Shown: positions 1-6,350, counted from the first letter of the stretch. The stretch is DNA of 15,923 bases from CAZBPZ01 sp964493955 (GCA_964493955.1 CAZBPZ010000038.1:1-15923); one strand, 5' to 3'. Translations and numbers: made by a program. Notes: generated from the sequence alone by a model not told the origin.

Positions 1-60
1 GGTTGAAAGAAGGATGAAGGGGTGCTAGCATGGCCCTAACCACCGAATAACCCGATACAT

Positions 61-65
61 GGAGG
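61..65 (+). promoter_or_regulatory. Ribosome binding site that fixes the start of the hydratase gene
   Basis: GGAGG lies 8 nt before the ATG at 74. An in-frame ATG at 59 overlaps this site and has no Shine-Dalgarno sequence of its own, so the start at 74 is preferred. Confidence 0.75.
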
Positions 66-73
66 ACAATGCC

Positions 74-883
74 ATGGAAGAGCAGAAGATTCTCTATACC
101 AGGGAGGGTAACATTGGCATCATCACCTTCAACCGCCCCGAGAAGATGAATGCAATAACGGACGAGATGCTGGCCGACCTGACCAACATCCTCAACGAGG
201 CCACCCTGGACGACGGGGTGCGGGCCGTGATAGTTACCGGCAACGGCCGTGCCTTTTGCGGCGGCACCGACGTGAGTGCCGGGATAGCCCGCGACCACGC
301 CGAAGCCGCCGCCGAACGGGCAAAGCGGATAAAGAAAGTGGACCTGCCGGAGACCTCCCTCCCCGGCTGGACCTTCACCCGCGTCCCCAAGCCCACCATC
401 GCCGCCGTCAACGGGGCGGCCGTTGGCATGGGGGCCGAGTGGACCGTCCAGTGTGACTTCCGCATCGCCTCGGAGAATGCCCGCTTTGGCTGGGTCTTCC
501 CGCTACGCGGGATAACGCCCGATACCGGCGCCGGCCCCTACCTGCTTCCCTACATCGTCGGGATGAGCCGGGCACTCGAGCTGATGTACTCCGGCGAGAT
601 AATTGACGCCCGCGAGGCAGAGCGGATCGGCCTGGTGAGCCAGGTGGTACCCCCCGACCAGTTGCTGCCGGCCGCCAAGGAGCTGGCCGCCAAGGTCACA
701 CGCGGGGCGCCGCTGGCCATCAAGGGCATCAAGGAGGTGACCTACGGCTCACTGGAGTGGCCGCCCAGCGTGCACCGCCGCGAGAACACCAGGCGGTTCC
801 AGGCAACCAGCCTCTCCGAAGATGCCAAGGAGGGCATCCAGTCCTTCCTGGAGAAACGACCGCCCGTCTGGAAGGGCAGATAG
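74..883 (+). CDS. Enoyl-CoA hydratase/isomerase family protein
   Basis: A 269-residue crotonase-fold protein, the normal length for soluble enoyl-CoA hydratases/isomerases, which act on acyl-CoA thioesters in beta-oxidation and related pathways. Residues 59-66 (RAFCGGTD) and 114-123 (GAAVGMGAEW) form the two oxyanion-hole segments. Glu122 corresponds to the first catalytic Glu of rat mitochondrial hydratase (Glu144). The second catalytic Glu (rat Glu164, in an FGxPE motif) is missing: the stretch reads FGWVFP, with Phe at that position. Instead there is TPDTG with Asp150, the place where PaaG-type isomerases carry their catalytic Asp. This suggests isomerase or another crotonase activity rather than classical hydration; that is inference. 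It is the first gene read rightward here. The small gene at 947 follows after 63 nt and may be co-transcribed. The family call is secure, the substrate unknown. Confidence 0.93.
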   Translation: MEEQKILYTREGNIGIITFNRPEKMNAITDEMLADLTNILNEATLDDGVRAVIVTGNGRAFCGGTDVSAGIARDHAEAAAERAKRIKKVDLPETSLPGWTFTRVPKPTIAAVNGAAVGMGAEWTVQCDFRIASENARFGWVFPLRGITPDTGAGPYLLPYIVGMSRALELMYSGEIIDAREAERIGLVSQVVPPDQLLPAAKELAAKVTRGAPLAIKGIKEVTYGSLEWPPSVHRRENTRRFQATSLSEDAKEGIQSFLEKRPPVWKGR

Positions 884-946
884 GACGCCGGCCACAGGCA
901 AGAGGTGCCAGGCTCCCACCCAGCCCCGGAGGTACCGGAGGTGGCC

Positions 947-1228
947 ATGAAGGTCGAGCTTTCCCCGCAGCTGGGCCACTGCATCGAAACGGTAGCCAGG
1001 GAAAGGTACGCCCTGCTTGCCAGGCACTTGCTGGAGGCAGAACGCCCCGACCCCGCAGCCGAGGAGGAGTTAGAGATACTGCGGCTCTTCCTGGAAAAGG
1101 CCAATTTCAGGCGGCTCCGGGCCGAGTCTGAACCACACCTGGCAGCGGGGAGGAAGGTCAGCTTCACGGTGTACCTGTCAGGCGGCAGGCCCGCCTGGAC
1201 CATGTCTGTCACGCAGGCGCCCGGGTGA
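947..1228 (+). CDS. Small uncharacterised protein, possibly continued by a +1 frameshift
   Basis: A 93-residue soluble protein not assignable to a known family. The ATG at 947 has GGAGGTG just before it (937-943) and a second GGAGG at 928-932. An upstream in-frame GTG at 905 lacks a good site and would add a Pro-rich tail. Residues 1-55 are predicted mainly helical and rich in Glu, Arg and Leu; residues 65-88 look like a beta segment (KVSFTVYL, PAWTMSVT). There is no signal peptide or membrane segment. Codons are mostly G/C at the third position, supporting real coding. The frame stops at TGA 1226-1228, but coding signal continues in the next frame to 1313 (see the following feature), so the true product may be about 121 residues. 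It lies 63 nt after the hydratase gene on the same strand. Confidence 0.6.
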   Translation: MKVELSPQLGHCIETVARERYALLARHLLEAERPDPAAEEELEILRLFLEKANFRRLRAESEPHLAAGRKVSFTVYLSGGRPAWTMSVTQAPG

Positions 1229-1313
1229 CTTCCTCCGGGTGAGCGGCCCGGACCCGGAGGGCCAGATGCGCCGCCGGGTGAGGGACTACATCATGGCGGC
1301 CGGCAACGAGTAG
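1227..1313 (+). other. Coding-like extension in the +1 frame after the TGA
   Basis: Reading from GAC at 1227 gives 28 sense codons and then TAG (1311-1313), and every one of the 28 ends in G or C. The other two frames either stop at once or have poor third-position bias. The peptide begins DFLRVSGPDPEG and ends RDYIMAAGNE, an ordinary protein-like composition. No good start lies inside: GTG at 1239 has no Shine-Dalgarno sequence. Skipping one base at GGG-TGA-C joins it seamlessly to the upstream frame. It could be a programmed +1 frameshift, a genuine frameshift mutation, or an assembly error in the cccggg run. Confidence 0.5.
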
Positions 1314-1316
1314 TGG

Positions 1317-1335
1317 CCGGCCCCGGACAGGCCGG
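1317..1335. terminator. Inverted repeat between convergent genes
   Basis: CCGGCC (1317-1322) pairs with GGCCGG (1330-1335) around a 7-nt loop, in the 27-nt gap between the rightward small gene and the leftward DUF1847 gene. It could act in both directions. There is no clear U tract (only TCCTT on the plus strand), so this is a weak intrinsic-terminator candidate at best. Confidence 0.35.
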
Positions 1336-1340
1336 TCCTT

Positions 1341-2051
1341 CTAGCGCTGACCCGTGGTGGCGTCCGGCCGGCTCTCCTTCGCCAGGACACGGCGGTGGTA
1401 CGACCTCGCCTGGTAGAGTGCCATCAGGGGGGCATGTCCGAAGACCCGGTCCTTGGCTGCCAGCACCGTGCACGGTGCCTGGCTGTGCTTCAAGAACAGG
1501 GAGTCATGCCCCACGCAGAGACATACCATCAGGTTAAGGTCAGTGGCGTAGTGGTTGAGTATCTCCGCCTGAGCAATCGGGTGACACATTGCCTCGAACC
1601 GGCCCGGCATAACCTTCTCTCCATCCTCAAGACCGAGCTCCTCTTTCGGCACCGAGCCGCACTTGCAGGCGACCGACACCACCTCGAAACCCCGGTTCTC
1701 CAGGATGGGTACCAGCAGGCTGGCCTCAAACTGGACGCCGGAGCAGAAGGCCACCCCGAGCCGCCGGTACCCCATACGCCCGGCAAACTCCATTATTTCC
1801 TCCAGCCGGCTCTTGACGGGTGAAGGGCCTTTCGGGGCATGCGGCAGGCGCATATAGCCCGAGCCTTCCTGCCGCGAGGCCTCCACGGCAAAGCCCCGCA
1901 GCTCCGGCCCGAGGCACTTCTCTGTCGCCGCCGCTATCACTTCGGGCACCACCCTGAGCGGGCAATTGTCCGGGCCCTCCCGCCAGGCCGGGCTGTTGCA
2001 GACCGGCCGCGGGCACTTGGCACAGTTTACCGTAGCTTCCATCTTTTCCAT
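1341..2051 (-). CDS. DUF1847 cysteine-rich (metal-binding) protein
   Basis: A 236-residue protein that I recognise as DUF1847, a family of unknown function described as metal-binding and common in anaerobes. Twelve cysteines are visible: an N-terminal cluster C10-x2-C13-x4-C18 with C30, then C46, C103, C129 and C131 (CKC), C156, C177 and C179 (CLC), and C194. The C-terminal LCVGHDSLF stretch (178-186), followed by VLAAKDRVFGH, is characteristic. The family is annotated as metal-binding; the cluster or metal type is not known from sequence. The start is the ATG at 2051, with AGGAGG 6 nt upstream. The frame stays open further upstream to 2156, but that part is Arg/Gly-rich and lacks a ribosome site. 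It is monocistronic here, convergent with the small gene ending at 1313. Confidence 0.85.
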   Translation of the reverse strand: MEKMEATVNCAKCPRPVCNSPAWREGPDNCPLRVVPEVIAAATEKCLGPELRGFAVEASRQEGSGYMRLPHAPKGPSPVKSRLEEIMEFAGRMGYRRLGVAFCSGVQFEASLLVPILENRGFEVVSVACKCGSVPKEELGLEDGEKVMPGRFEAMCHPIAQAEILNHYATDLNLMVCLCVGHDSLFLKHSQAPCTVLAAKDRVFGHAPLMALYQARSYHRRVLAKESRPDATTGQR

Positions 2052-2182
2052 GGTCAGCCTCCTTTCACCTGACTGCGTCCGGGGCCGAAGGTCTACCCTG
2101 CTGCCCTGCCAGTAGCACCCCACGGCGGACGACCGACCCCCGTCCCTGCGCGGCAACCCCGGGGTAATCTTTGACCCCTTCT

Positions 2183-2199
2183 GCCAAGGCCAGCTTGGC
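2183..2199. other. Small hairpin in the divergent gap 2052-2307
   Basis: GCCAAG (2183-2188) and CTTGGC (2194-2199) form a 6-bp stem with a 5-nt loop. It lies in the 256-nt gap between the leftward DUF1847 gene and the rightward small membrane peptide. It is neither followed by a T run nor near a gene end, so it is more likely an operator-like dyad or chance than a terminator. I see no convincing promoter pair elsewhere in this gap. Confidence 0.25.
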
Positions 2200-2307
2200 C
2201 AGAAAGACCACCAGAACGGCCCCCATTACCCTTGCCGGCACCGCACCCGGCTGCCAGACTACTCATAGGTCTGACAGCACCAGGCAGGGGCAAGAGAGGA
2301 GACTGGC

Positions 2308-2442
2308 ATGGTCGGGAGCATTTTGACGGCCACATTGCTCGGCATGGCGGCGCTGGTCATTTCCGCCGTCCTCACCACCGCCAGGACCTGCCACCGGGTC
2401 CTGGCCGCCATTGAAAGCGCCTGCCGCTACCAGAGCATCTAG
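2308..2442 (+). CDS. Small single-pass membrane peptide, 44 residues
   Basis: The frame begins with ATG at 2308, preceded by AGAGGAG (2295-2301) with a 6-nt spacer, and ends at TAG 2440-2442. About 40 of 44 codons end in G or C, which supports translation. Residues 4-25 (SILTATLLGMAALV...) form one hydrophobic helix. The tail RTCHRVLAAIESACRYQSI is amphipathic and holds two Cys (residues 28 and 39), so the likely orientation is tail-in-cytoplasm. I do not recognise the family. It stands alone between divergent and convergent neighbours; its stop lies 6 nt from the stop of the FmdB-like gene on the other strand. The function is unknown. Confidence 0.5.
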   Translation: MVGSILTATLLGMAALVISAVLTTARTCHRVLAAIESACRYQSI

Positions 2443-2448
2443 GCAAAC

Positions 2449-2778
2449 CTAGCCCTCCTCCCACGACTCCGGGAGCTCCGTCTGGCGCGCCACCTCGATA
2501 TCATCCTGTACCTCCGGGGGAAGCTCCAGCCCCATCTGCCGGAAACGCTTCTCCGTCCAGCGGCCGATGTTACGCGGCTCCCGGTAGTAGTCATCCCCCG
2601 GCAGGGACCGGGCCTCGCCCGGCTCCGGGGCCGCCCGGTGGTAGAAGCGCGAGACGAGCCTCTCCACGCCGGGGCTGCCGCCCCGCCGGCAGGTGGCCCC
2701 GAGCGAGGCCTCCCACGTGCGCGCCAGCAGGGTGAACCTCACCTGGCAGGCCCGGCACCGGAACTCGTACAGGGGCAT
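2449..2778 (-). CDS. FmdB-like zinc ribbon protein with an incomplete second knuckle
   Basis: A 109-residue protein whose N-terminus MPLYEFRCRAC matches the FmdB family of small zinc ribbons, often put forward as regulatory or accessory proteins. The first knuckle is intact (C8-x2-C11). In place of the usual second CPxC pair it has C30-RRG, so the fourth ligand is Gly33 and the zinc site may be lost or completed elsewhere. Residues 40-109 are an extra, charged C-terminal extension beyond the ribbon, with GDDYYREPRNIGRWTEKR and an acidic end. The ATG at 2778 is preceded by AGGTGG with a 6-nt spacer. The gene starts 19 nt after the CoA-transferase stop, so it is the third gene of that operon and probably assists or regulates acyl-CoA metabolism (inference). 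Confidence 0.75.
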   Translation of the reverse strand: MPLYEFRCRACQVRFTLLARTWEASLGATCRRGGSPGVERLVSRFYHRAAPEPGEARSLPGDDYYREPRNIGRWTEKRFRQMGLELPPEVQDDIEVARQTELPESWEEG

Positions 2779-2797
2779 CTCCTGCCACCTAATAACT

Positions 2798-4039
2798 TTA
2801 CAGTATGACGCCTTTCTGGCGTAACCCGGTAATCTCGCTGTCCCCGAGCCCGAGCACCTCGCCGAGCACGTACTCGTTGTGCTCGCCCAGCAACGGCGCC
2901 CGCGGGACCTCCTCCGGGGCACCGCCCATCTTCCAGGGTACCCCCACCAGCTCCAGCTCACCCAGCTCGGGATGGTCGATGCGCACAAATGCCCCGCGTG
3001 CCCGCAGGTGCCGGTCAGCGCAAAGGTCACGCCAGTCGCGCGAGGGGGCGGCCATGAGCCCGGCCCGGGTGAACTCCTGCACCATCCAGTCGCGGTCCCG
3101 CCGGCACGTCCAGGCCTCGATAATACTGTCCAGGGCGGCCTCGTTGGCCTTGCGGGCCGGGGCCGTAGCAAAGCGGGGGTCCTGCGCCAGCCCGGGGCGT
3201 CCGATGATACCCGCCAGCACGGCGAACTCTTCATCGGAGTGAATCTCCAGCGCCAGCCAGCGGTCCACCCCCCAGCACCGGTAGACGTTGTGGGGGGCGT
3301 AGTAAGGATGGGCGTTCCCCATCCGCTCCGGCAGAACGCCATTCAGCTGGTAGCCGAGCACCAGGTCACCTATCAGCGAGGTAACACCCTCGGTCTGGGC
3401 GAAGTCGATGAACTGGCCCTGGCCCGTTAGCAGGCGGTGGTGCAGGGCGGCCAGGGCGGCGAAGGCGGCCGTCATCCCGTTCATCAGGTCAACGTCCCCC
3501 AGGCTGGTGCAGGGGGCGTCATCGGGGTAGCCGGTGATATAGGCCCCGCCGCCGATAGCGTGGTGAATGGTGGCATAGCCGGCGTAGTCACGCTGGGGCC
3601 CGGTGTGGCCGCGGCTGGACATGGAGACAACGATGATATCTTCCCGCACCTGGCACAGCTCGGCGTAGCCCAGACCCATCCGCTCCATCGCCCCGGCCCG
3701 CATATTGTCCACCACGATGTCGCTGGCCGCCACCAGCCGCTTCGCCAGGGCAATACCTTCGGGCTGCGCCAGGTCAAGCGTCAGGCTCTTCTTGGCCATG
3801 TTGACCGAGTTATAGGACATCCCCTGGTTGGGCGGCACCACCACCGGGGCCGGCTCCGGCAGGGGCCAGACAACCCCGCGCCGCATCAGGTCGGTACGCC
3901 GCGGCCCTTCCACCTTGATGACCTCGGCCCCCAGGGCACCGAGCAGCATCGTGCAGTAGGGCCCGGCCCATACCCAGCAGAAATCGGCCACGCGCACCCC
4001 CTCAAGCGGGCGGCGGCCTTCCCCGTGCCCCGCCGTCAT
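2798..4039 (-). CDS. Class III (CaiB/BaiF) CoA-transferase, catalytic-type subunit
   Basis: A 413-residue member of the formyl-CoA transferase/CaiB/BaiF family, which moves CoA between carboxylic acids through an aspartyl-CoA anhydride. Family landmarks in order: LEGVRVADFCWVWAGPYCT (12-30) and LGALGAEVIKVE (33-44) of the Rossmann-like part, KSLTLDL (84-90), VDNMRAGAMERMGLGY (110-125), a large insert around 60-75, and TGQGQFID before the second domain. In SLGDVDLMNGMTAA, Asp184 aligns with the catalytic Asp (Asp169 of Oxalobacter formyl-CoA transferase). The start is the ATG at 4039, overlapping the preceding gene's TGA by 4 nt (ATGA). The frame stays open far upstream, but that part shadows the neighbouring gene. 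With the partner at 4036-5250 it probably forms a hetero-oligomer. The acid substrate cannot be read from sequence. Confidence 0.92.
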   Translation of the reverse strand: MTAGHGEGRRPLEGVRVADFCWVWAGPYCTMLLGALGAEVIKVEGPRRTDLMRRGVVWPLPEPAPVVVPPNQGMSYNSVNMAKKSLTLDLAQPEGIALAKRLVAASDIVVDNMRAGAMERMGLGYAELCQVREDIIVVSMSSRGHTGPQRDYAGYATIHHAIGGGAYITGYPDDAPCTSLGDVDLMNGMTAAFAALAALHHRLLTGQGQFIDFAQTEGVTSLIGDLVLGYQLNGVLPERMGNAHPYYAPHNVYRCWGVDRWLALEIHSDEEFAVLAGIIGRPGLAQDPRFATAPARKANEAALDSIIEAWTCRRDRDWMVQEFTRAGLMAAPSRDWRDLCADRHLRARGAFVRIDHPELGELELVGVPWKMGGAPEEVPRAPLLGEHNEYVLGEVLGLGDSEITGLRQKGVIL

Positions 4040-5250
4040 CGCAGCACCCCCCGCTGCCGCAGCTCCCGGACCTCCTCCACGGTGTAACCGACCCCGGCGC
4101 AGACGGCGTCGGTATGCTCCCCGAGCCGGGGTGCCGCCCGGCTGAAGCCCGGCGGTGTTGCCGTCATCCGGTAGGGCCAGCCGGGGTAACGCAGGGTGCC
4201 GGCACGGGGATGGGCCAGCTCCCTGAAGTAACCGCGGGCGGCGTACTGCTCGTCCGCCAGGACGTCGGCCACCGAGTTGATGGGGCCGGCGGCAATCCCC
4301 TGGCGGGCGGCCCGGTGGTGCATCTCGTGCTTGCCCTGCTGCGCCATCCAGGCGTCCAGGCGGTCGGTCACCTCCATGAGGTGATGGATGCGGTACTCGA
4401 GCGATTCCCACTCCCTGCCGGCCAGCCAGTCCGGGTTCCCCAGCAGCTCCCGGAAGGCACGAAAGTGGTGGTCCTCCGGCGTCCCGATGACAATATAGCC
4501 ATCCCGGGTACGCATCCGGCCCATGGCCGGTGGCCGGTCAGGCACCCGGCTCCAGGTGGTGCCCTGGTAGCGGCTACCGGCCAGGTTGTTCCGCACCAGC
4601 GAGAGCACCACCTCCTGCAGGGAGATGTCAATGCAGCGCCCGCGCCCGGTCAGGCGCCGCCCGATGACAGCCGCCAGCGTGGCCAGTGCTGCCGCCAGGC
4701 CGCCGTGGTAGCCGACAGGGTGCCCTCCCATCTTCACCGGTGCCCGCTCGATACTCTCCGAACGCGTCGGCAGCAGGTTACCGAGGCCACCGGCGTGGAT
4801 GAGGGTAAGCTCGTCGCCACCGACGGTGGCCCGGGGACCGCTGCGTCCGTAGGGCGTGATGGAAGTATAGACAAGCCGCGGGTTCAGGGCTGATAGTGCC
4901 GGCCAGTCAAGCCCCAGTGCCTCGAAGCGGCCCACCCCCAGCCCGTCGATACAGACATCGGCCCACCCCAGCAACCGCCGCAGCACCCCGGTACCGGCCG
5001 GGCTACCCAGGTCAACAACGATGCCACGCTTGCTGGTGTTGAGGTAGAGGAACATGGCACTGCACTCCGGGTCCGGGCCGGACGGGGGAAAAGGGCCGGC
5101 CTGCCGCGCCGGGTCACCCTCCGGCGGTTCCACCTTGACCACGTCCGCCCCTAGGTCGGCCAGCAGCTTGCCGCAGTACGGCCCGGCCACCATTCCGGCC
5201 ACTTCCAGCACCTTTATACCCGCCAGGGCACCCTCAGCCAAGGCAGACAC
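4036..5250 (-). CDS. Class III (CaiB/BaiF) CoA-transferase-like subunit lacking the catalytic Asp
   Basis: A 404-residue CaiB/BaiF-family protein. It shows the N-terminal GIKVLEVAGMVAGPYCGKLL (11-30), LGADVVKVEPPEGDPAR (33-49), NTSKRGIVVDL (71-81), SITPYGRSGP (130-139) and TGRGRCIDISLQE (201-213). Aligned with its neighbour through the TG(Q/R)G motif, the catalytic Asp position is Gly180, in HPVGYHGGLAAA. It is therefore probably a non-catalytic or structural partner of the 413-residue protein, as in two-gene enzymes of the BbsE/BbsF type (inference). The start is the GTG at 5250; its ribosome site is weak, with only GCGGG upstream. It is the first gene of the operon and lies downstream of the repeat-bearing intergenic region, which may control it. 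Confidence 0.88.
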   Translation of the reverse strand: MSALAEGALAGIKVLEVAGMVAGPYCGKLLADLGADVVKVEPPEGDPARQAGPFPPSGPDPECSAMFLYLNTSKRGIVVDLGSPAGTGVLRRLLGWADVCIDGLGVGRFEALGLDWPALSALNPRLVYTSITPYGRSGPRATVGGDELTLIHAGGLGNLLPTRSESIERAPVKMGGHPVGYHGGLAAALATLAAVIGRRLTGRGRCIDISLQEVVLSLVRNNLAGSRYQGTTWSRVPDRPPAMGRMRTRDGYIVIGTPEDHHFRAFRELLGNPDWLAGREWESLEYRIHHLMEVTDRLDAWMAQQGKHEMHHRAARQGIAAGPINSVADVLADEQYAARGYFRELAHPRAGTLRYPGWPYRMTATPPGFSRAAPRLGEHTDAVCAGVGYTVEEVRELRQRGVLR

Positions 5251-5257
5251 CCCGCTA

Positions 5258-5293
5258 TCTCATAGCACTACAGTAGACTGGGCCGATTGCAGC
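5258..5293. repeat. 36-bp bipartite direct repeat, copy 1
   Basis: Left box TCTCATAGCACT and right box TGGGCCGATTGCAGC are separated by 9 nt that differ from copy 2. The copy lies 8-43 nt upstream of the GTG of the CoA-transferase operon. It may be an operator half of a pair. Confidence 0.75.
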
Positions 5294-5331
5294 CTGTACC
5301 CGTGTGTCAAGTGCGTTGGCTTGCACGGATG

Positions 5332-5367
5332 TCTCATAGCACTGCCACGGATTGGGCCGATTGTAGC
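5332..5367. repeat. 36-bp bipartite direct repeat, copy 2
   Basis: It matches copy 1 at all 12 positions of the left box and 14 of 15 of the right box (TGGGCCGATTGTAGC), with the same 9-nt spacer length but a different spacer sequence. It starts 74 nt after copy 1, close to seven helical turns. On the minus strand its right box contains TACAAT, a possible -10 element. Confidence 0.75.
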
Positions 5368-5389
5368 ACCCCACCCTCCGGCCCTGCAA
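5360..5389 (-). promoter_or_regulatory. Candidate promoter for the CoA-transferase operon
   Basis: On the minus strand, TTGCAG (5384-5389) and TACAAT (5360-5365) are 18 nt apart, close to the sigma-70 consensus. The -10 hexamer sits inside repeat copy 2, and the implied leader of about 100 nt would contain copy 1. This fits a repressible or activatable promoter, but is based only on hexamer matching. A second consensus-like TTGACA (5305-5310, minus strand) has no good -10 partner. Confidence 0.4.
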
Positions 5390-5405
5390 GCACACCGCGC
5401 CGGCC

Positions 5406-5434
5406 TTGCCGCGCCGGGACACGTGTAGTAACAT
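5406..5434 (+). promoter_or_regulatory. Candidate promoter for the radical SAM gene
   Basis: TTGCCG (5406-5411) and TAACAT (5429-5434) are separated by 17 nt and lie about 38 nt before the ATG at 5472. The match to sigma-70 consensus is moderate, and no other pair in the gap is better on this strand. Confidence 0.35.
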
Positions 5435-5471
5435 CACACCACAGCCCGAGGCCGCCGGGTGGAGGTAGCAA

Positions 5472-6350
5472 ATGCTAACAGGAGTCCATTTCCTCCTGAG
5501 CTACGCCTGCAACTACGAGTGCGACCACTGTTTCGTGCACAGCCGCCCGCGCGCCGGCGGCACCTTCACCATCGGCCGGTTGCGCCGTGCCCTGCGGCAG
5601 CTCCCCGCCGTGGGCACCATCCGGCGCGTCTACTTCGAGGGCGGCGAGCCTTTCCTCTTCTACCCGCTGCTGCTGGCAGGCATACGCCTGGCGCGGCGGC
5701 TCGGTTTTGAGGCCGGCATCGTCACCAACGCCTACTGGGCCACCAGCCCGGCCGACGCCCGGCTCTGGCTGCGCCCCCTGAAGCGCCTGAAGGTTGCCGA
5801 CCTCAGCCTGAGCGACGACGCCCTCCACGGTAGCGAGTCTCCCGACAGCCCGCCCAGGCTGGCCCGGGTGGCCGCCGAAGAAATGGCCATCCCGGGCAGC
5901 ATCATCAGCATCGGCCCGCCCACCCCCGACGACCCCACCGGCGGCGGCGTGATGTTCAAGGGGCGGGCCGCCGAGCGGCTCACCGGGGGCCTACCCACCC
6001 GCCACTGGAGCGATTTCCGGGAGTGCCCCCACGAAGACCTGGCCAGTCCGAAGCGTGTCCACCTTGACAGCTACGGCAATGTCCACCTCTGCCAGGGCGT
6101 GCTCATGGGCAACCTGTGGGAAAGGCCGCTGGCCCGGCTGGTGCAGGAATTCCGCCCGCTTGAAGACCCCGTCCTCGGCCCGCTGCTGGCAGGGGGGCCG
6201 GCGGCGCTGGTGCGTGCCTACGCCCTGCCGCACGAAGCGGGGTACGTGGACGCCTGCCACCTCTGCTACCGGGCACGCCAGCAGCTCCGGGAGCGCTTCC
6301 CGCAGAGCCTGGCCCCGCCCCTGGTCTACGGGGTAGAAGAGACAGGCTGA
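5472..6350 (+). CDS. Radical SAM protein with C-terminal cysteine (SPASM-like) region
   Basis: A 292-residue protein. C13-x3-C17-x2-C20 binds the SAM-coordinating [4Fe-4S] cluster, and FEGGEP (55-60) is the GGE motif that contacts SAM. It starts directly with the radical SAM barrel, without an N-terminal leader-binding domain. The C-terminal part has MFKGRAAERL (161-170), C185, DSYGNVHLCQG with C207, GNLWERPL, and ACHLCYRAR with C262 and C265. That spacing recalls a reduced SPASM/twitch auxiliary-cluster region, which modifies peptides or other substrates in known families. The ATG at 5472 has GGAGGT 5 nt upstream. It is single on its strand, divergent from the CoA-transferase operon, and its last 25 bp overlap the 3' end of the epimerase gene. 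The substrate is unknown; no convincing precursor peptide is adjacent. Confidence 0.88.
   Translation: MLTGVHFLLSYACNYECDHCFVHSRPRAGGTFTIGRLRRALRQLPAVGTIRRVYFEGGEPFLFYPLLLAGIRLARRLGFEAGIVTNAYWATSPADARLWLRPLKRLKVADLSLSDDALHGSESPDSPPRLARVAAEEMAIPGSIISIGPPTPDDPTGGGVMFKGRAAERLTGGLPTRHWSDFRECPHEDLASPKRVHLDSYGNVHLCQGVLMGNLWERPLARLVQEFRPLEDPVLGPLLAGGPAALVRAYALPHEAGYVDACHLCYRARQQLRERFPQSLAPPLVYGVEETG

Noticed and set aside
1..58. Possible 3' end of a preceding gene
   Set aside because: Stops occur in all three plus frames (for example 4-6, 15-17, 26-28), and too little sequence is present to decide which, if any, ends a gene.
2052..2335. A Gly/Arg/Pro-rich minus-strand frame in the gap upstream of DUF1847
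   Set aside because: It has no ribosome site and low-complexity composition typical of noncoding GC-rich DNA, and it overlaps the better-supported 44-residue plus-strand frame.
2779..3342. Upstream extension of the FmdB-like frame
   Set aside because: Homology begins at MPLYEF, and the extra part is an Arg/Trp/Pro-rich shadow of the CoA-transferase.
4040..4411. Upstream extension of the 413-residue CoA-transferase frame
   Set aside because: The extension translates the other frame of the neighbouring CoA-transferase gene, and the ATGA overlap at 4036-4039 gives a natural start.
5258..5367. Both repeat copies can be read as a similar 12-residue peptide (SHSTxxDWADCS)
   Set aside because: The two copies are 74 nt apart and so in different frames, neither frame has a supported start, and identity is as high at DNA level, so a DNA-site explanation is simpler.
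5287..5478. A 63-codon plus-strand frame just before and overlapping the radical SAM gene, tempting as a precursor peptide
   Set aside because: It starts at TTG (or ATG 5329) without a ribosome site, has random third-position bases, runs through the repeat and promoter region, and shows no leader/core organisation.
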